Positions 1 through 9,205 are shown, counted from the first letter of the stretch. The stretch: 64,000 nucleotides of DNA from Streptomyces sp. Q6 (GCF_036967205.1 NZ_CP146022.1:3844001-3908000); one strand, 5' to 3'. Program-made: numbers and translations. Notes: generated from the letters alone by a model not told the origin.

Positions 1-1613
1 GGCAGGTGGATCTCCCACTCGGCGAGCAGCTGCTCGCGTCCGACGAGGACCGCGTGGCCCTCGACGATGCCCTGGACACCGAGCCCGGCGACGTTCGCGA
101 AGTCCTCGGGGGCGGGCAGTTCACCCGCGTACCCGGCGGCGACGGCGCGCGCGATCGGGTGCTCGGAGGAGTGCTCCAACGCCCCGGCGAGGCGCAGGAC
201 TTCCTCCGTGTCCGTACCGTCCGTGACGTGCGTGGCGAGCAGCGTCATGCGGCCCGTGGTGACCGTGCCGGTCTTGTCGAGGACGATCGTGTCGACCTCG
301 CGGGTCGTCTCCAGGACCTCGGGGCCCTTGATGAGGATGCCGAGCTGGGCGCCGCGGCCGGTGCCGACCATGAGCGCGGTCGGCGTGGCGAGCCCGAGGG
401 CGCAGGGGCAGGCGATGATCAGGACGGCGACGGCGGCGGTGAACGCGGCGGTCAGTCCCGCGCCGCTGCCGAGCCAGAAGCCGAGCGTGGCGACGGCGAG
501 CGCGATGACGACGGGCACGAAGACGGCGGAGATCCTGTCGGCGAGCCGCTGGGCGGCGGCCTTGCCGTTCTGCGCGTCCTCCACCAGCCGGGCCATCCGG
601 GCGAGTTGGGTGTCGGCGCCGACCCGGGTGGCCTCGACGACGAGGCGGCCGCCGACGTTGAGCGTGGCGCCGGTGACGGTGTCGCCGGTCGCGACCTCGA
701 CGGGCACGGACTCGCCGGTGAGCATGGCGGCGTCGACGGCGGAGGAGCCCTCGACGACCGTGCCGTCCGTGGCGATCTTCTCGCCGGGCCGTACGAGGAA
801 GCGGTCGCCGACCTTCAACTCGCTCACGGGGACGGTCTCTTCACGTCGTCCGTCGCCCCGGAGCACGGTGACGTCCTTGGCGCCGAGTTCGAGCAGGGCC
901 TTCAGCGCGGCGCCCGCCTTCCGCTTGGAGCGCGCCTCGAAGTAGCGGCCCGCGAGGATGAACGCGGTGACGCCGGCGGCGGCCTCCAGGTAGATGTTCC
1001 CCGCGCCGTCGCCGCGCTCGATGGTGAACTCGAAGGGGTGCGTCATGCCGGGGGTGCCGGCCGTGCCGAAGAACAGCGCCCACAGCGACCAGAGGAACGC
1101 GGCGGACGTGCCGATCGAGATCAGCGTGTCCATCGTGGCGGCGCCGTGCCGCGCGTTGGTGAACGCCGCCTTGTGGAAGGGCCAGGCCGCGTAGGTCACG
1201 ACCGGCGCGGCCAGCGTCAGGGACAGCCACTGCCAGTACTCGAACTGGAGGGCCGGGATCATCGCCATCGCGACGACGGGTACGGAGAGGACGACCGCGG
1301 TGATCAGCCGCTGCCGCAGCGGCCGCAGCTCGTCGGCGTCGGCGGCCCCGTCCGCCTCGCCGCCACCGGAAGCGGCCGGGGGCGTGGGCTCCTGTGCCGT
1401 GTACCCGGTGGCCTCGACGGTCGCGATGAGGTCGGCGACGTCGACGCCGTCCGCGAAGGAGACCTTCGCCTTCTCGGTCGCGTAGTTGACGGTCGCCTCG
1501 ACGCCGTCCATGCGGTTCAGCTTCTTCTCGATGCGGGCGGCGCACGACGCGCAGGTCATGCCGCCGATGGCGAGTTCCACCTGCGCGGGTGGGGCGACGG
1601 TGTGCGCCGACAT
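1..1613 (-). CDS. copA: Copper-translocating P1B-type ATPase, 3' part off the window
   Basis: Membrane pump that exports Cu(I) using ATP. About the first 537 residues are visible; the gene leaves the window at its left edge, so the end of the ATP-binding domain and the last membrane pair are missing. An N-terminal heavy-metal-binding domain carries GMTCASC at residues 18-24. Further on are the intramembrane CPC motif (IACPCALG, near residue 400), the phosphorylation site DKTGTVT (Asp near 446) and the HP motif ([10 protein letters not shown]). The ATG follows a GAGGAGG ribosome-binding site. It is divergent from a secreted His-rich protein, with copper-repressor-like operators between them. 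The CPC class plus these operators indicates copper; silver transport is also possible for this family. Confidence 0.93.
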   Translation of the reverse strand, partial: MSAHTVAPPAQVELAIGGMTCASCAARIEKKLNRMDGVEATVNYATEKAKVSFADGVDVADLIATVEATGYTAQEPTPPAASGGGEADGAADADELRPLRQRLITAVVLSVPVVAMAMIPALQFEYWQWLSLTLAAPVVTYAAWPFHKAAFTNARHGAATMDTLISIGTSAAFLWSLWALFFGTAGTPGMTHPFEFTIERGDGAGNIYLEAAAGVTAFILAGRYFEARSKRKAGAALKALLELGAKDVTVLRGDGRREETVPVSELKVGDRFLVRPGEKIATDGTVVEGSSAVDAAMLTGESVPVEVATGDTVTGATLNVGGRLVVEATRVGADTQLARMARLVEDAQNGKAAAQRLADRISAVFVPVVIALAVATLGFWLGSGAGLTAAFTAAVAVLIIACPCALGLATPTALMVGTGRGAQLGILIKGPEVLETTREVDTIVLDKTGTVTTGRMTLLATHVTDGTDTEEVLRLAGALEHSSEHPIARAVAAGYAGELPAPEDFANVAGLGVQGIVEGHAVLVGREQLLAEWEIHL

Positions 1614-1634
1614 GAGGCCTCCTCGGTGATGGAA

Positions 1635-1649
1635 TACCCCGGCCGGGTA
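1635..1649. promoter_or_regulatory. CsoR-type operator, copy 1
   Basis: TACCC-CGGCC-GGGTA, a 15-bp inverted repeat in the 5' untranslated region of copA, downstream of its predicted -10 box. The architecture is the same as the two copies further right. TACCC/GGGTA arms are known for actinobacterial CsoR copper repressors; no csoR gene is in the window. Confidence 0.65.
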
Positions 1650-1666
1650 CCCCTCGACGAGATCCA

Positions 1667-1695
1667 TTTATACCCCTAGGGGGTATCGGGGGCAA
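1667..1695 (-). promoter_or_regulatory. copA promoter
   Basis: On the minus strand, -35 TTGCCC (1690-1695) and -10 TATAAA (1667-1672) are separated by 17 bp. Operator copy 2 occupies most of the spacer, so repressor binding would exclude RNA polymerase. Confidence 0.65.
1671..1685. promoter_or_regulatory. CsoR-type operator, copy 2
   Basis: TACCC-CTAGG-GGGTA, a perfect 15-bp inverted repeat inside the spacer of the copA promoter. Confidence 0.72.
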
Positions 1696-1708
1696 GAGGA
1701 TTCCGGAC

Positions 1709-1736
1709 TTGACTTCATACCCCCTGGGGGTATCTT
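1709..1736 (+). promoter_or_regulatory. Promoter of the rightward copper-linked gene
   Basis: -35 TTGACT (1709-1714) and -10 TATCTT (1731-1736) with a 16-bp spacer. Operator copy 3 fills the spacer, mirroring the copA promoter. Confidence 0.65.
1718..1732. promoter_or_regulatory. CsoR-type operator, copy 3
   Basis: TACCC-CCTGG-GGGTA, a perfect 15-bp inverted repeat between the -35 and -10 boxes of the rightward promoter. Confidence 0.72.
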
Positions 1737-1784
1737 CGTTGTCACGGGCCGCCCGGCCCGCCCCCTCCGGACCCGGGAGTCGTC

Positions 1785-2684
1785 ATGCGCACTGGACTGA
1801 AGATCACCGCCTTCGCCGCCGGCGTCGCCGCCACGTTCGGCACCGCGTACGGAGTGGGGAGCGGGGTCGGCCCCGTCACCGCACAGGAGCGCCCGGCGCG
1901 GGCCCACGGGGACGAGGGCGGCCACGGCGGCCACGAGGAAGGCACCGGAACCGACGCCGCGACCGGGGCCACGGCCGCGAGCACGACGCCCGGCGGCCTC
2001 CAGGTCTCCGAGCGCGGCTACACGCTCGACCTCGCGCGGGACCGGCTGCCCGGCCGGACCGGCGAGATCCGTTTCACCATCCGCAAGGACGCCACCGGCA
2101 AGCCCGTGACCGCGTACACGAAGGAGCACGGCAAGGAGCTGCACCTGATCGTCGCCTCGCGGGACCTGACCGCGTACCGGCATCTGCATCCCGTACGGGC
2201 CGCGGACGGCACCTGGTCGACGCCGGTCTCACTGCCGAAGGCGGGCGACTACCGGGTCTTCGCCGACTTCACACCGCGTGGCGAGAAGGAGGGGCTCACC
2301 CTCGGCGCGGGCCTGGGGGTCGCGGGCACCTATGCTCCGGCTCCGCTCCCCGAGCACGCGGACACCGCGAAGGTCGCGGACGGGTACGAGGTGAAGGTCG
2401 ACGGGGAGCTGCGGGCGGGCGCGGCGAGCGCGCTCACGCTCAGCGTCAGCAAGGACGGCCGTCCCGTCACCGATCTGGAGCCGTACCTCGGCGCGTACGG
2501 GCACCTGGTCGCGCTGCGCTCGGGCGACCTCGCGTACCTTCACGTTCACCCGCATGACGGCAGGCCGGGCCCGGAGGTTTCGTTCACCGCGACCGCGCCG
2601 AGCACGGGGACGTACCGCCTCTTCCTGGACTTCAAGCACGACGGCGAGGTCAGGACGGCTGCGTTCACGGTGCACGCGGCGTAG
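1785..2684 (+). CDS. Secreted His-rich protein, probably copper-linked
   Basis: 299 residues. An N-terminal export signal (hydrophobic stretch ITAFAAGVAATFGTAYGVG) is followed by a His/Gly/Glu-rich linker (HGDEGGHGGHEEG) and a beta-rich body with paired histidines (YRHLHP near residue 128; YLHVHPHDG near 256) that could bind metal. The Ig-like repeats resemble the YtkA/FixH-type folds of extracytoplasmic metal-handling proteins, but I cannot name a family firmly. It shares a bidirectional operator region with copA and is very likely induced with it. A role in extracellular copper binding or hand-off is inferred from context, not shown. Confidence 0.75.
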   Translation: MRTGLKITAFAAGVAATFGTAYGVGSGVGPVTAQERPARAHGDEGGHGGHEEGTGTDAATGATAASTTPGGLQVSERGYTLDLARDRLPGRTGEIRFTIRKDATGKPVTAYTKEHGKELHLIVASRDLTAYRHLHPVRAADGTWSTPVSLPKAGDYRVFADFTPRGEKEGLTLGAGLGVAGTYAPAPLPEHADTAKVADGYEVKVDGELRAGAASALTLSVSKDGRPVTDLEPYLGAYGHLVALRSGDLAYLHVHPHDGRPGPEVSFTATAPSTGTYRLFLDFKHDGEVRTAAFTVHAA

Positions 2685-2696
2685 GCTGGGCGGGAC

Positions 2697-2712
2697 ATTG
2701 GACTAGACCTAT
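2697..2712. promoter_or_regulatory. DasR-type operator (dre) upstream of cutC
   Basis: ATTGGACTAGACCTAT, a close match to the dre consensus ACTGGTCTAGACCACT and similar to the copy before nagK (28530-28545). It lies between the upstream stop codon and the cutC start at 2735. Confidence 0.55.
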
Positions 2713-2734
2713 CGGCGTACGTGTGAGGGGCCTC

Positions 2735-3428
2735 ATGAGCAAGCGGGCAGTCCTGGAGGTGATCGCCCTCGACGCCGAGGACGCGATCGCCGCCCAGGCC
2801 GGGGGCGCGGACCGGCTGGAGCTGGTCACGGACATGGCGGCCGACGGCCTGACCCCGTCCGTGGAGACGTTCGCGGCGATCCGCGCGGCCGTGGACATCC
2901 CGCTGCGCGTGATGCTGCGCCTCGCCGACGGCTTCGCGGCGGGTGACGTGGACGCCCTGACCGGCGCCGCGCGCGCTGCGCGCGGCGGGCGCGGACGAGT
3001 TCGTGCTCGGTTTCCTGGACGAGCACGGCGGCCCCGACCTCACCGCCGTCGAGCGGCTCGTCGCGGAGCTCGACGGCTGCCGCTGGACGTTCCACCGGGC
3101 CGTCGACCGCGCCGCGGACCGCGACGCCCTGCGCAAGCAGCTCGCCGACCTGCCCGGCCTCGACACGTACCTGACGGCCGGCTCGGCCGACGGCGTGGAC
3201 GCCGGCCTCGACGTCCTGATCGCGGAGGCCGCCCGCGCGGCGTCCGGCGAGCCCGGCTACGAGCAGCAGATCCTGGTCGGCGGCGGCCTCCGCCTCGACC
3301 ACGTCCCGCGCCTGCGCGAGGCCGGAATCACCGCCTTCCACATCGGCGGAGCCTCCCGCCCGACAGGCTGGACGGGCCCGGTCTCGGCGGAAGCGGTCCG
3401 AGTATGGCGAAACGCCCTGGACACCTGA
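2735..3428 (+). pseudogene. cutC: CutC family copper homeostasis protein, frameshifted
   Basis: CutC proteins are cytoplasmic TIM-barrel proteins linked to copper tolerance; their biochemical role is unsettled. The first frame (start 2735, LEVIALDAEDAIAAQAGGAD) is intact for about 78 residues. The family then continues in another frame from about 2980 (ADEFVLGFLDEHG) to the stop at 3428, with the typical end ITAFHIGGASRPTGW. The break is in an alternating GC run (2966-2983). Restoring one lost GC dinucleotide rejoins the frames with the expected ALRAAGADEFVLGFLD, so a sequencing error or a very recent mutation is likely. It follows the copper genes and has a dre-like site before its start. 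Confidence 0.8.
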
Positions 3429-3475
3429 GCCCGGCCACGCCACCGGGCCCACGCCGAACGAGCCACCCGGGCAAT

Positions 3476-3773
3476 TCAAGCCCCTGCGGCGATTGAGCAG
3501 CGGGGCCCGGAGCAGAGCCCCGAAACCTCAGCCCCAGCCCCGGCCCCAGCAAACGAACCACCCCAGCAAATCAAGCCCCTGCGGCGATTGAGCAGCGGGG
3601 CCCGGGGCAGAGCCCCGAGACCTCAGCCCCAGCCCCGGCCGCCCGCCCAAGCCCCGCCCCGCCCCGCCCCGCCCCGCCCCGCAGCAAACGAACCACCCAG
3701 CCCAATCAAGCCCCTGCGGCGATTGAGCAGCGGGGCCCGGGGCGGAGCCCCGAGACCTCGGCCCCAGCCCCGG
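3476..3773 (+). repeat. Intergenic repeat array, three 68-bp copies
   Basis: Three near-identical copies at 3476-3543, 3571-3638 and 3706-3773, each starting TCAAGCCCCTGCGGCGATTG and containing a GGGGC...GCCCC hairpin. Six GCCCC units (3651-3680) sit between copies 2 and 3. It fills the gap between the convergent cutC and helicase genes, where the hairpins could end transcription. Diverged copies occur at 10851-10898 and, inverted, at 37491-37531. It is a dispersed Streptomyces-type intergenic element with no coding evidence. Confidence 0.85.
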
Positions 3774-3816
3774 CTGCCCATCCAAGCCCGGCCACCAAAG
3801 AAGGCGCGCCCCGCAC

Positions 3817-5862
3817 CTACACCCGCCCCAACTCCCCCGGCAGCGGAGCGCAATGTACGACCACAAGCCCCGACACCGCCCGGGTCAGCGCCACATACAA
3901 CCGCCGCAACCCCGTCCGCCCATCCGGCTCCCCCGCCACGATCGCCCCCGGCTCGTCCAGGACCACGTAGTCGTACTCGAGCCCCTTGGCCAGCGACGCC
4001 GGCACCAGCGTCAACCGCGACTCGGCCGTCGTCTCCTCCCCCGGCGAGAGATACGCGAGGCCCGCCTCGCCCAGAGCCGCCCCCAGCCCCTCGCACCGCG
4101 CGTCCGCCGCGATGAGCCCGACCGACCCCTCGTTCTCCAGCGCCCGACGACACGCGTCGACGATCTCCGCGTCACCCGTGACGGCCCGCACCTCGAACTG
4201 CCCCGGGTTCTCCCGCACCGACTTCACCGGCGCGAGTCCGGGCGCGATGTGCGGCAGCAGCCGCGAGGCGTACGTGATGACGTCCGTCGGCACACGGAAG
4301 CCCGCCGTCAGCTCCTCCACCACCGCGTCGGCCTTGCCGAGATGCGCGAGCGCCTCGCCCCAACTCCGCGTCGCCCAGGGCGTGGTCCCCTGCGCGAGGT
4401 CGCCGAGCACGGTCACCGAGCCGGTCGTCGCCCGCCGCCCGACCGCGCGGTACTGCATCGGCGACAGATCCTGCGCCTCGTCGAGGACGACGTGCCCGAG
4501 CGAGTGCGTCCGCTCGACGAGATCGCCGACCTCGTCGATCAGCACGGCGTCCGCGGCGGACCACTTGGCGGACCGCACGCTGCGCGCCGGCTTCTGCCAC
4601 AGGATGGCCTTCTGTTCGGCCTCGTCGAGCAGACCCTCCGCGTGCTCGGCGAGGAACTCCGCGTCGGACAGCAGCCGCAGCACCAGTTTCGCCGGGTCCA
4701 CGGCCGGCCAGACGGCCTTGACCGCGGCCTTCACGGCGGTGTTGCGCGCGACGGAGTCCTGCACGCGGTCGTCCGGCGCCTCGCCCGCCCGCTCCATCTG
4801 GACGAGCACGGCGTGCGCGATCCGCCGCGGCAGCGCCTCGCGCGCGGCGCCGTACCGCATGTCGCGTGCGGCCAACTCCCGCACGATGTCCTGGAGTTCG
4901 TACGAGGGGACGCGCCACCGGCGTGAGCCGCGGACGACCACGACGCCCTCGGTCGGCTCGGTGATGTGCGAGCGCAGGGCGCGCCGCAGCACCTCGGCCA
5001 TCCGGGCGTCGCCCTTGATCACCGCGGCGGCGGAGTCGTCGGTGCCGCGCACCTCCACCTGGGTCCCCTGGGCGACGAGGTCGTCGACGGTGGCCTGCTT
5101 GACCTCCAACTCGCCGAGCGCGGGCAGCACTTGCTCGATGTAGTGCAGGAACGACTTGTTCGGCCCGATGACGAGGGTGCCGGTGCGGGCGAGCCGCTCG
5201 CGGTGCGCGTACAGCAGGTAGGCGACACGGTGCAGGCCGACGGCGGTCTTTCCGGTGCCGGGGCCGCCCTGGACGCAGACGGATCCGGCGAGGCCGCTGC
5301 GGACGATCTCGTCCTGCTCGGGCTGGATGGTCGCCACGATGTCGCGCATCGGGCCGACGCGCGGCCGCTCGATCTCCTGCTGGAGCAGGGCGCTGGTGCG
5401 GGCCACTTCCTCCGGGTCGGAGAGGTGCTCGTCCTCGTACGCGGTGAGCTCGCCGCCGGTGTAGCCGAAGCGGCGGCGCAGCGCGACGTCCATCGGGTCC
5501 TTCTTGGAGGCCCGGTAGAACGGCTGCGAGACGGGCGCGCGCCAGTCGATGACCATGGGGTCGCCATCGCCGTCGTGGACGTGCCTGCGCCCGATGTAGA
5601 ACTGCTCACCCTCGGCGCCTTCGGCCCGGTCGGCGCCGGGCGCGTGCAGGTAGTCGAGCCGGCCGAAGAACAGCGGGGTGTGGCTGAGGTCGGCCAGCGC
5701 CTTGATCCGCTCGTCGATCTGGCGCTGGAGCACCTCGGCGTTCACCCAGTTCGCGGTGACGTCGCGGATGTCGAGCGACTGGGCGTCCTCGCGCATGGCG
5801 CGCAGGGCGGCGCGGGACGACACGAGGTGCGCGCGCTCGCGGTCGAGCGGTGACGTGCTCAC
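3817..5862 (-). CDS. HelD/HelR-like RNA polymerase-associated helicase
   Basis: 681 residues, UvrD-like superfamily 1. Walker A is GGPGTGKTAVGLHR, the DEAQ box is VVLDEAQDLSPMQ, and the C-terminal motor has GLEYDYVVLDEP and RRLYVALTRA. A long N-terminal part precedes the motor, as in HelD and HelR, ATPases that free stalled RNA polymerase; actinobacterial HelR also gives tolerance to rifamycins. The start is set at the GTG at 5862 (STSPLDRERAH), 8 nt after GGAGG, rather than an upstream ATG at 5949. I see no rifamycin-associated element in the upstream region, so induction by rifamycins is not supported. A plain UvrD-like repair helicase is the alternative. Confidence 0.82.
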   Translation of the reverse strand: MSTSPLDRERAHLVSSRAALRAMREDAQSLDIRDVTANWVNAEVLQRQIDERIKALADLSHTPLFFGRLDYLHAPGADRAEGAEGEQFYIGRRHVHDGDGDPMVIDWRAPVSQPFYRASKKDPMDVALRRRFGYTGGELTAYEDEHLSDPEEVARTSALLQQEIERPRVGPMRDIVATIQPEQDEIVRSGLAGSVCVQGGPGTGKTAVGLHRVAYLLYAHRERLARTGTLVIGPNKSFLHYIEQVLPALGELEVKQATVDDLVAQGTQVEVRGTDDSAAAVIKGDARMAEVLRRALRSHITEPTEGVVVVRGSRRWRVPSYELQDIVRELAARDMRYGAAREALPRRIAHAVLVQMERAGEAPDDRVQDSVARNTAVKAAVKAVWPAVDPAKLVLRLLSDAEFLAEHAEGLLDEAEQKAILWQKPARSVRSAKWSAADAVLIDEVGDLVERTHSLGHVVLDEAQDLSPMQYRAVGRRATTGSVTVLGDLAQGTTPWATRSWGEALAHLGKADAVVEELTAGFRVPTDVITYASRLLPHIAPGLAPVKSVRENPGQFEVRAVTGDAEIVDACRRALENEGSVGLIAADARCEGLGAALGEAGLAYLSPGEETTAESRLTLVPASLAKGLEYDYVVLDEPGAIVAGEPDGRTGLRRLYVALTRAVSGLVVVHCAPLPGELGRV

Positions 5863-6139
5863 GGGGTTCTGCCTCCGGCTCCGAGGTACGGGTACGCAAC
5901 GGGTCCGGCCGGTTTCCGTCCGGTCGGCGGCGCGCTCCGGCTTCGACACGGGCGAAGGGAGGCGGGGAAGACGGGGAGTGTACGGGACGGATGGGTGCCG
6001 ATGCCAACGGTTTTCCCCGCCGTGCGGGCCACCCGGGTGGTCGCCCCGGGTTCCCTAGGGGACGGGTCCCCCGGGGGTCGTACGAGGGTTACACCCTGGG
6101 GCCGATGTGCACGGTATGCCCGAATCGCATGCTGGAAGC

Positions 6140-6327
6140 ATGACGACAGCGACCATCACCCCGGCCCCGTCCGGCGCCACAGCGGCGACGGGCACCCACC
6201 GCCCGCACCGCGTCGGCGACGCGGTGCGGGCGATCCGAGTCTTCGCGAGCGCGGCGTTCAGCGTGGCGATCCTGGGCACGACGGACCCGGCGACGCTCCG
6301 CGCGGCGGGCGTCGTGAAGCGCCCTGA
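6140..6327 (+). CDS. Possible small protein, uncertain
   Basis: An ATG at 6140 opens a frame reading RVGDAVRAIRVFASAAFSV followed by a short hydrophobic stretch. The frame does not close before running antisense into the convergent gene at 6352. A one-base loss, as seen elsewhere in this window, would bring the TGA at 6325-6327 into frame and give about 62 residues. The upstream region is weak in ribosome-binding signal. No family recognised; it may be spurious. Confidence 0.3.
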
Positions 6328-6351
6328 CCCGGCGCGGGACCCCCGCACGGC

Positions 6352-7026
6352 TCACCCGAACAGGTTCAGCTCCGCCTCCGCGACCCCGGCCAGCTCGTAC
6401 CGCGCGCCGACCACGGGCCGCCCCGAGTACAGCCGCAGCAGCACGCCCGCACCGCCGATGTACCGCGCGGGGGGCTTGTCGCCCGGGGCCGCGCCCAGCA
6501 CCAGCGGGGCGTCCAGGTCGTCCACGTCCGCGTGGAGCGCCACGTGCCCCCGGTCCCGGCTGATCCGCACCAGCAGCTCCAGCGCGAGCGGCAGCCCGGC
6601 GCCCGCGTACGCCCCCGGCTCGCCGAAGGCCTCCCGTACGTCGCCCGCGTGGATCCACTCCCCGAGCGCCACCCCGTCCAGGACGCCGCCCGCCTTCGCG
6701 ATCGCCGCGCCCGCCTCGGTCATCCCGCGCTCCAGCTCGTCCACGATCTCCTGGTTCGACCGGCCGGACCGTTCGGCGATGTCCCGGTCGTTGCACTCGG
6801 GGCTGAAGACCCCCTTCTCGAACCGGCTCTCCACCACGCGTATCAGCGCGGCCGAGCAGTGGGCGAGCACATGCCGCACCGTCCACCCCGGACACGCGGT
6901 CCGCAGCGCGAAGTCCGTGTCGGGCCGCGCCCTCAGCAGGGGGATCAGGACGTCCCGTTCCGCGGTCAGGAGCCGTCCGGGCAGTTCCGGGTCCCGCATG
7001 TCGTCTCGTACGGCATCTGTCGTCAT
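6352..7026 (-). CDS. Mycothiol-dependent maleylpyruvate isomerase-like protein
   Basis: 224 residues. DinB/MDMPI fold common in actinobacteria: the N-terminal helix bundle includes CPGWTVRHVLAHC, the usual metal/mycothiol-binding region, and the C-terminal part resembles the sterol-carrier-like domain. Such proteins are thiol-dependent isomerases or transferases, but the substrate of most is unknown. The ATG at 7026 (MTTDAVRDD) is preferred over an open extension upstream that only shadows the next gene. It stands alone, divergent from the HD-domain gene. Confidence 0.78.
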   Translation of the reverse strand: MTTDAVRDDMRDPELPGRLLTAERDVLIPLLRARPDTDFALRTACPGWTVRHVLAHCSAALIRVVESRFEKGVFSPECNDRDIAERSGRSNQEIVDELERGMTEAGAAIAKAGGVLDGVALGEWIHAGDVREAFGEPGAYAGAGLPLALELLVRISRDRGHVALHADVDDLDAPLVLGAAPGDKPPARYIGGAGVLLRLYSGRPVVGARYELAGVAEAELNLFG

Positions 7027-7182
7027 GACCACACGGTAGGGCGCCCGCCGCCCGCGACGAAGGGACAACTGCCTTCCGGTGCCGCCCCGTTGGGCCGGGC
7101 CGGACGACCCGCCGGCCCCACACCCCCGGGGGGTGTGCGACGGCGGGCCGTCCCCCTGTCCGCCGCCGGTTAAGGTCGTCCC

Positions 7183-7821
7183 ATGACCGAGCTGCGTGAG
7201 CGCTGGGCCCGCACCCTGCGGGCGACGACCGGCACCCCGGACATCGACCCGTACCCGTACGCCGACAACCTGCTGGCCCGCTGGGCGGAGCCGCAGCGCC
7301 GCTACCACACCACGGCGCACCTCCAGGCGGTCCTCGACCACGTCGACGCCCTGGCCGAGCACGCGGACGACCCCGACCTCGTCCGTCTCGCGGCCTGGTT
7401 CCACGACGCGGTGTACCGGCCGGACCGCTCCGAGAACGAGGAGCGCTCGGCCGTCCTGGCCGAACGCGCCCTGCACGAAGCGGGACTGGCGCGGGAGCGG
7501 GTCGACGAGGTCGCGCGCCTGGTCCGCCTCACGACCACCCACGACCCGGCCGACGGCGACACGAACGGCGAGGCCCTGTGCGACGCCGACCTGGCGATCC
7601 TCGCCTCGGACGCGCAGACGTACGCCGCGTACACGAGGGCGGTCCGCGAGGAGTACGCGTTCGTCCCCGACGAGGCGTTCCGCGCGGGCCGGGCGGCGGT
7701 CCTGGGCCAACTCCTCGACCTGCCACGGCTGTTCAGGACCCCGCACGGGGTGAAGCACTGGGAGTCGGCGGCCCGCGAGAACCTGGGGACGGAACTCGAC
7801 CTGCTCCAGGGCCCCCAGTAG
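7183..7821 (+). CDS. HD-domain metal-dependent phosphohydrolase-like protein
   Basis: 212 residues. The metal ligands of the HD superfamily are visible: RRYHTTAHL (residues 44-52), WFHDAVY (about 76-82), TTTHDP and the late Asp in CDADLAIL. This arrangement is typical of the bacterial family annotated as predicted metal-dependent HD phosphohydrolases; the substrate is not known. Single cytoplasmic gene without partners. Confidence 0.8.
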   Translation: MTELRERWARTLRATTGTPDIDPYPYADNLLARWAEPQRRYHTTAHLQAVLDHVDALAEHADDPDLVRLAAWFHDAVYRPDRSENEERSAVLAERALHEAGLARERVDEVARLVRLTTTHDPADGDTNGEALCDADLAILASDAQTYAAYTRAVREEYAFVPDEAFRAGRAAVLGQLLDLPRLFRTPHGVKHWESAARENLGTELDLLQGPQ

Positions 7822-7951
7822 CGCCCACAGCAACGGGGAACAGAACGAACCAGACCGGCGCGAAACGGCATCACTCGGACCTCCCCGGCGCGACCCTCCG
7901 GACCAAGCCCTCCCGGGAATGCCACGCCCGCGCCCCCGGTTGACCCCTTAC

Positions 7952-9205
7952 ATGCCGCCTCAGCCCGCCCCCGCCCCCACCCGCATGCCCCTGGCCGTCT
8001 ACATCCTCGGCCTCAGCGTCTTCGCTCTCGGCACGAGCGAGTTCATGCTCTCCGGCCTGCTCCCCGCGGTCGCCGACGACATGGACGTCACCATTCCGCA
8101 GGCCGGTCTGCTGATCTCGGCCTTCGCGATCGGCATGGTGGTCGGCGCCCCGCTCCTCGCGGTGGCGACCTTGCGCCTGCCCCGCCGCACCACCCTCATC
8201 GCGCTGATCACGGTCTTCGGCCTCGGCCAGATCGCGGGCGCGCTCGCCCCGTCGTACGCCGTCCTCTTCGCGTCCCGTGTCGTCTCGGCGCTGGCCTGCG
8301 CCGGTTTCTGGGCCGTGGGCGCGGCGGTCGCCATCGCGATGGTGCCGGTGAACCAGCGGGCCCGCGCGATGGCCGTGATGATCGGCGGCCTGTCGATCGC
8401 GAACGTGCTGGGCGTCCCGGCGGGCGCCTTCCTCGGCGACGGGCTCGGCTGGCGGGCCGCGTTCTGGGCGGTGGGCGCGGCCTCCGCGGTCGCCCTGGTC
8501 GGTATCGTCACGCTGGTCCCCGCGATCCCGCTCCCGGCCGAACGCCCGCGCCTCAAGCGCGAGTTGGCCATCTACGCCGACCGTCAGGTGTGGCTCTCGA
8601 TCGTCGTCACGGCGCTCGCGGCCGGCGGCGTCTTCTGCGCGTTCAGCTACCTCTCGCCGCTCCTGACGGACGTGGCGGGTCTGCCCGAGGGCTGGGTCCC
8701 CGGCGTCCTCGCCCTGTTCGGGATCGGCGCCCTGGTCGGCACGACGATCGGCGGCCGGGTCGCGGACGCGCACCTCTTCGGCGTCCTGCTGACCGGCATC
8801 ACCGCCTCGACCGTCTTCCTCGCGGCGCTCGCGGTCCTCGGTCACGTCGCGGTCGCGGCGGTGGCGCTGTCGTTCCTGCTCGGCCTCTCCGCGTTCTACA
8901 CGGCTCCGGCGCTCAACGCCCGCATGTTCAACGTCGCGGGCGCCGCCCCCACCCTGGCCGGTGCCACCACGACGGCGGCGTTCAACCTCGGCAACACGGG
9001 CGGCCCGTGGCTCGGCGGCACGGTCATCGACGCGGACCTCGGCTACCCGGCCACCGCCTGGGCGGGCGCCGCGATGACGGTGGTGGCCCTCGCCGCGACG
9101 GCCGTCGCGCTGCGCCTGCACCGCCGCACCGGATCGAAGATCGTCACGGGCTCGGCGGCGGCACCGCAGGCCGCCCCTTCGGCCGCCGCAGCCCCGCGTC
9201 CGTGA
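7952..9205 (+). CDS. MFS efflux transporter, Cmx/CmrA-like
   Basis: About 417 residues with twelve predicted membrane segments. The first helix reads LAVYILGLSVFALGTSEFML, characteristic of the drug:proton antiporter group that includes the Cmx/CmrA chloramphenicol exporters and AraJ. The usual inter-helix loop motif is seen after helix 2 (LRLPRRTTLIA). Actual substrates cannot be inferred. Start choice is open: 7919, 7952 and 7985 are all in frame and none has a good ribosome-binding site. Its end overlaps the convergent DUF4031 gene by about 60 bp. Confidence 0.8.
   Translation: MPPQPAPAPTRMPLAVYILGLSVFALGTSEFMLSGLLPAVADDMDVTIPQAGLLISAFAIGMVVGAPLLAVATLRLPRRTTLIALITVFGLGQIAGALAPSYAVLFASRVVSALACAGFWAVGAAVAIAMVPVNQRARAMAVMIGGLSIANVLGVPAGAFLGDGLGWRAAFWAVGAASAVALVGIVTLVPAIPLPAERPRLKRELAIYADRQVWLSIVVTALAAGGVFCAFSYLSPLLTDVAGLPEGWVPGVLALFGIGALVGTTIGGRVADAHLFGVLLTGITASTVFLAALAVLGHVAVAAVALSFLLGLSAFYTAPALNARMFNVAGAAPTLAGATTTAAFNLGNTGGPWLGGTVIDADLGYPATAWAGAAMTVVALAATAVALRLHRRTGSKIVTGSAAAPQAAPSAAAAPRP

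Noticed and set aside
841-1695. 284-residue minus-strand frame in the copper region
   Set aside because: It is an Arg/Gly-rich shadow of copA in another frame; the real frame shows metal-binding, CPC and DKTGT motifs.
3651-3680. Six GCCCC units as a CRISPR or telomere-like array
   Set aside because: A short pentanucleotide tract inside an intergenic repeat; no spacers, no cas genes and no end-of-chromosome context.
5863-6110. Rifamycin-associated element before the HelD/HelR-like gene
   Set aside because: No sequence like the known 19-bp element is visible upstream, so rifamycin induction is not claimed.
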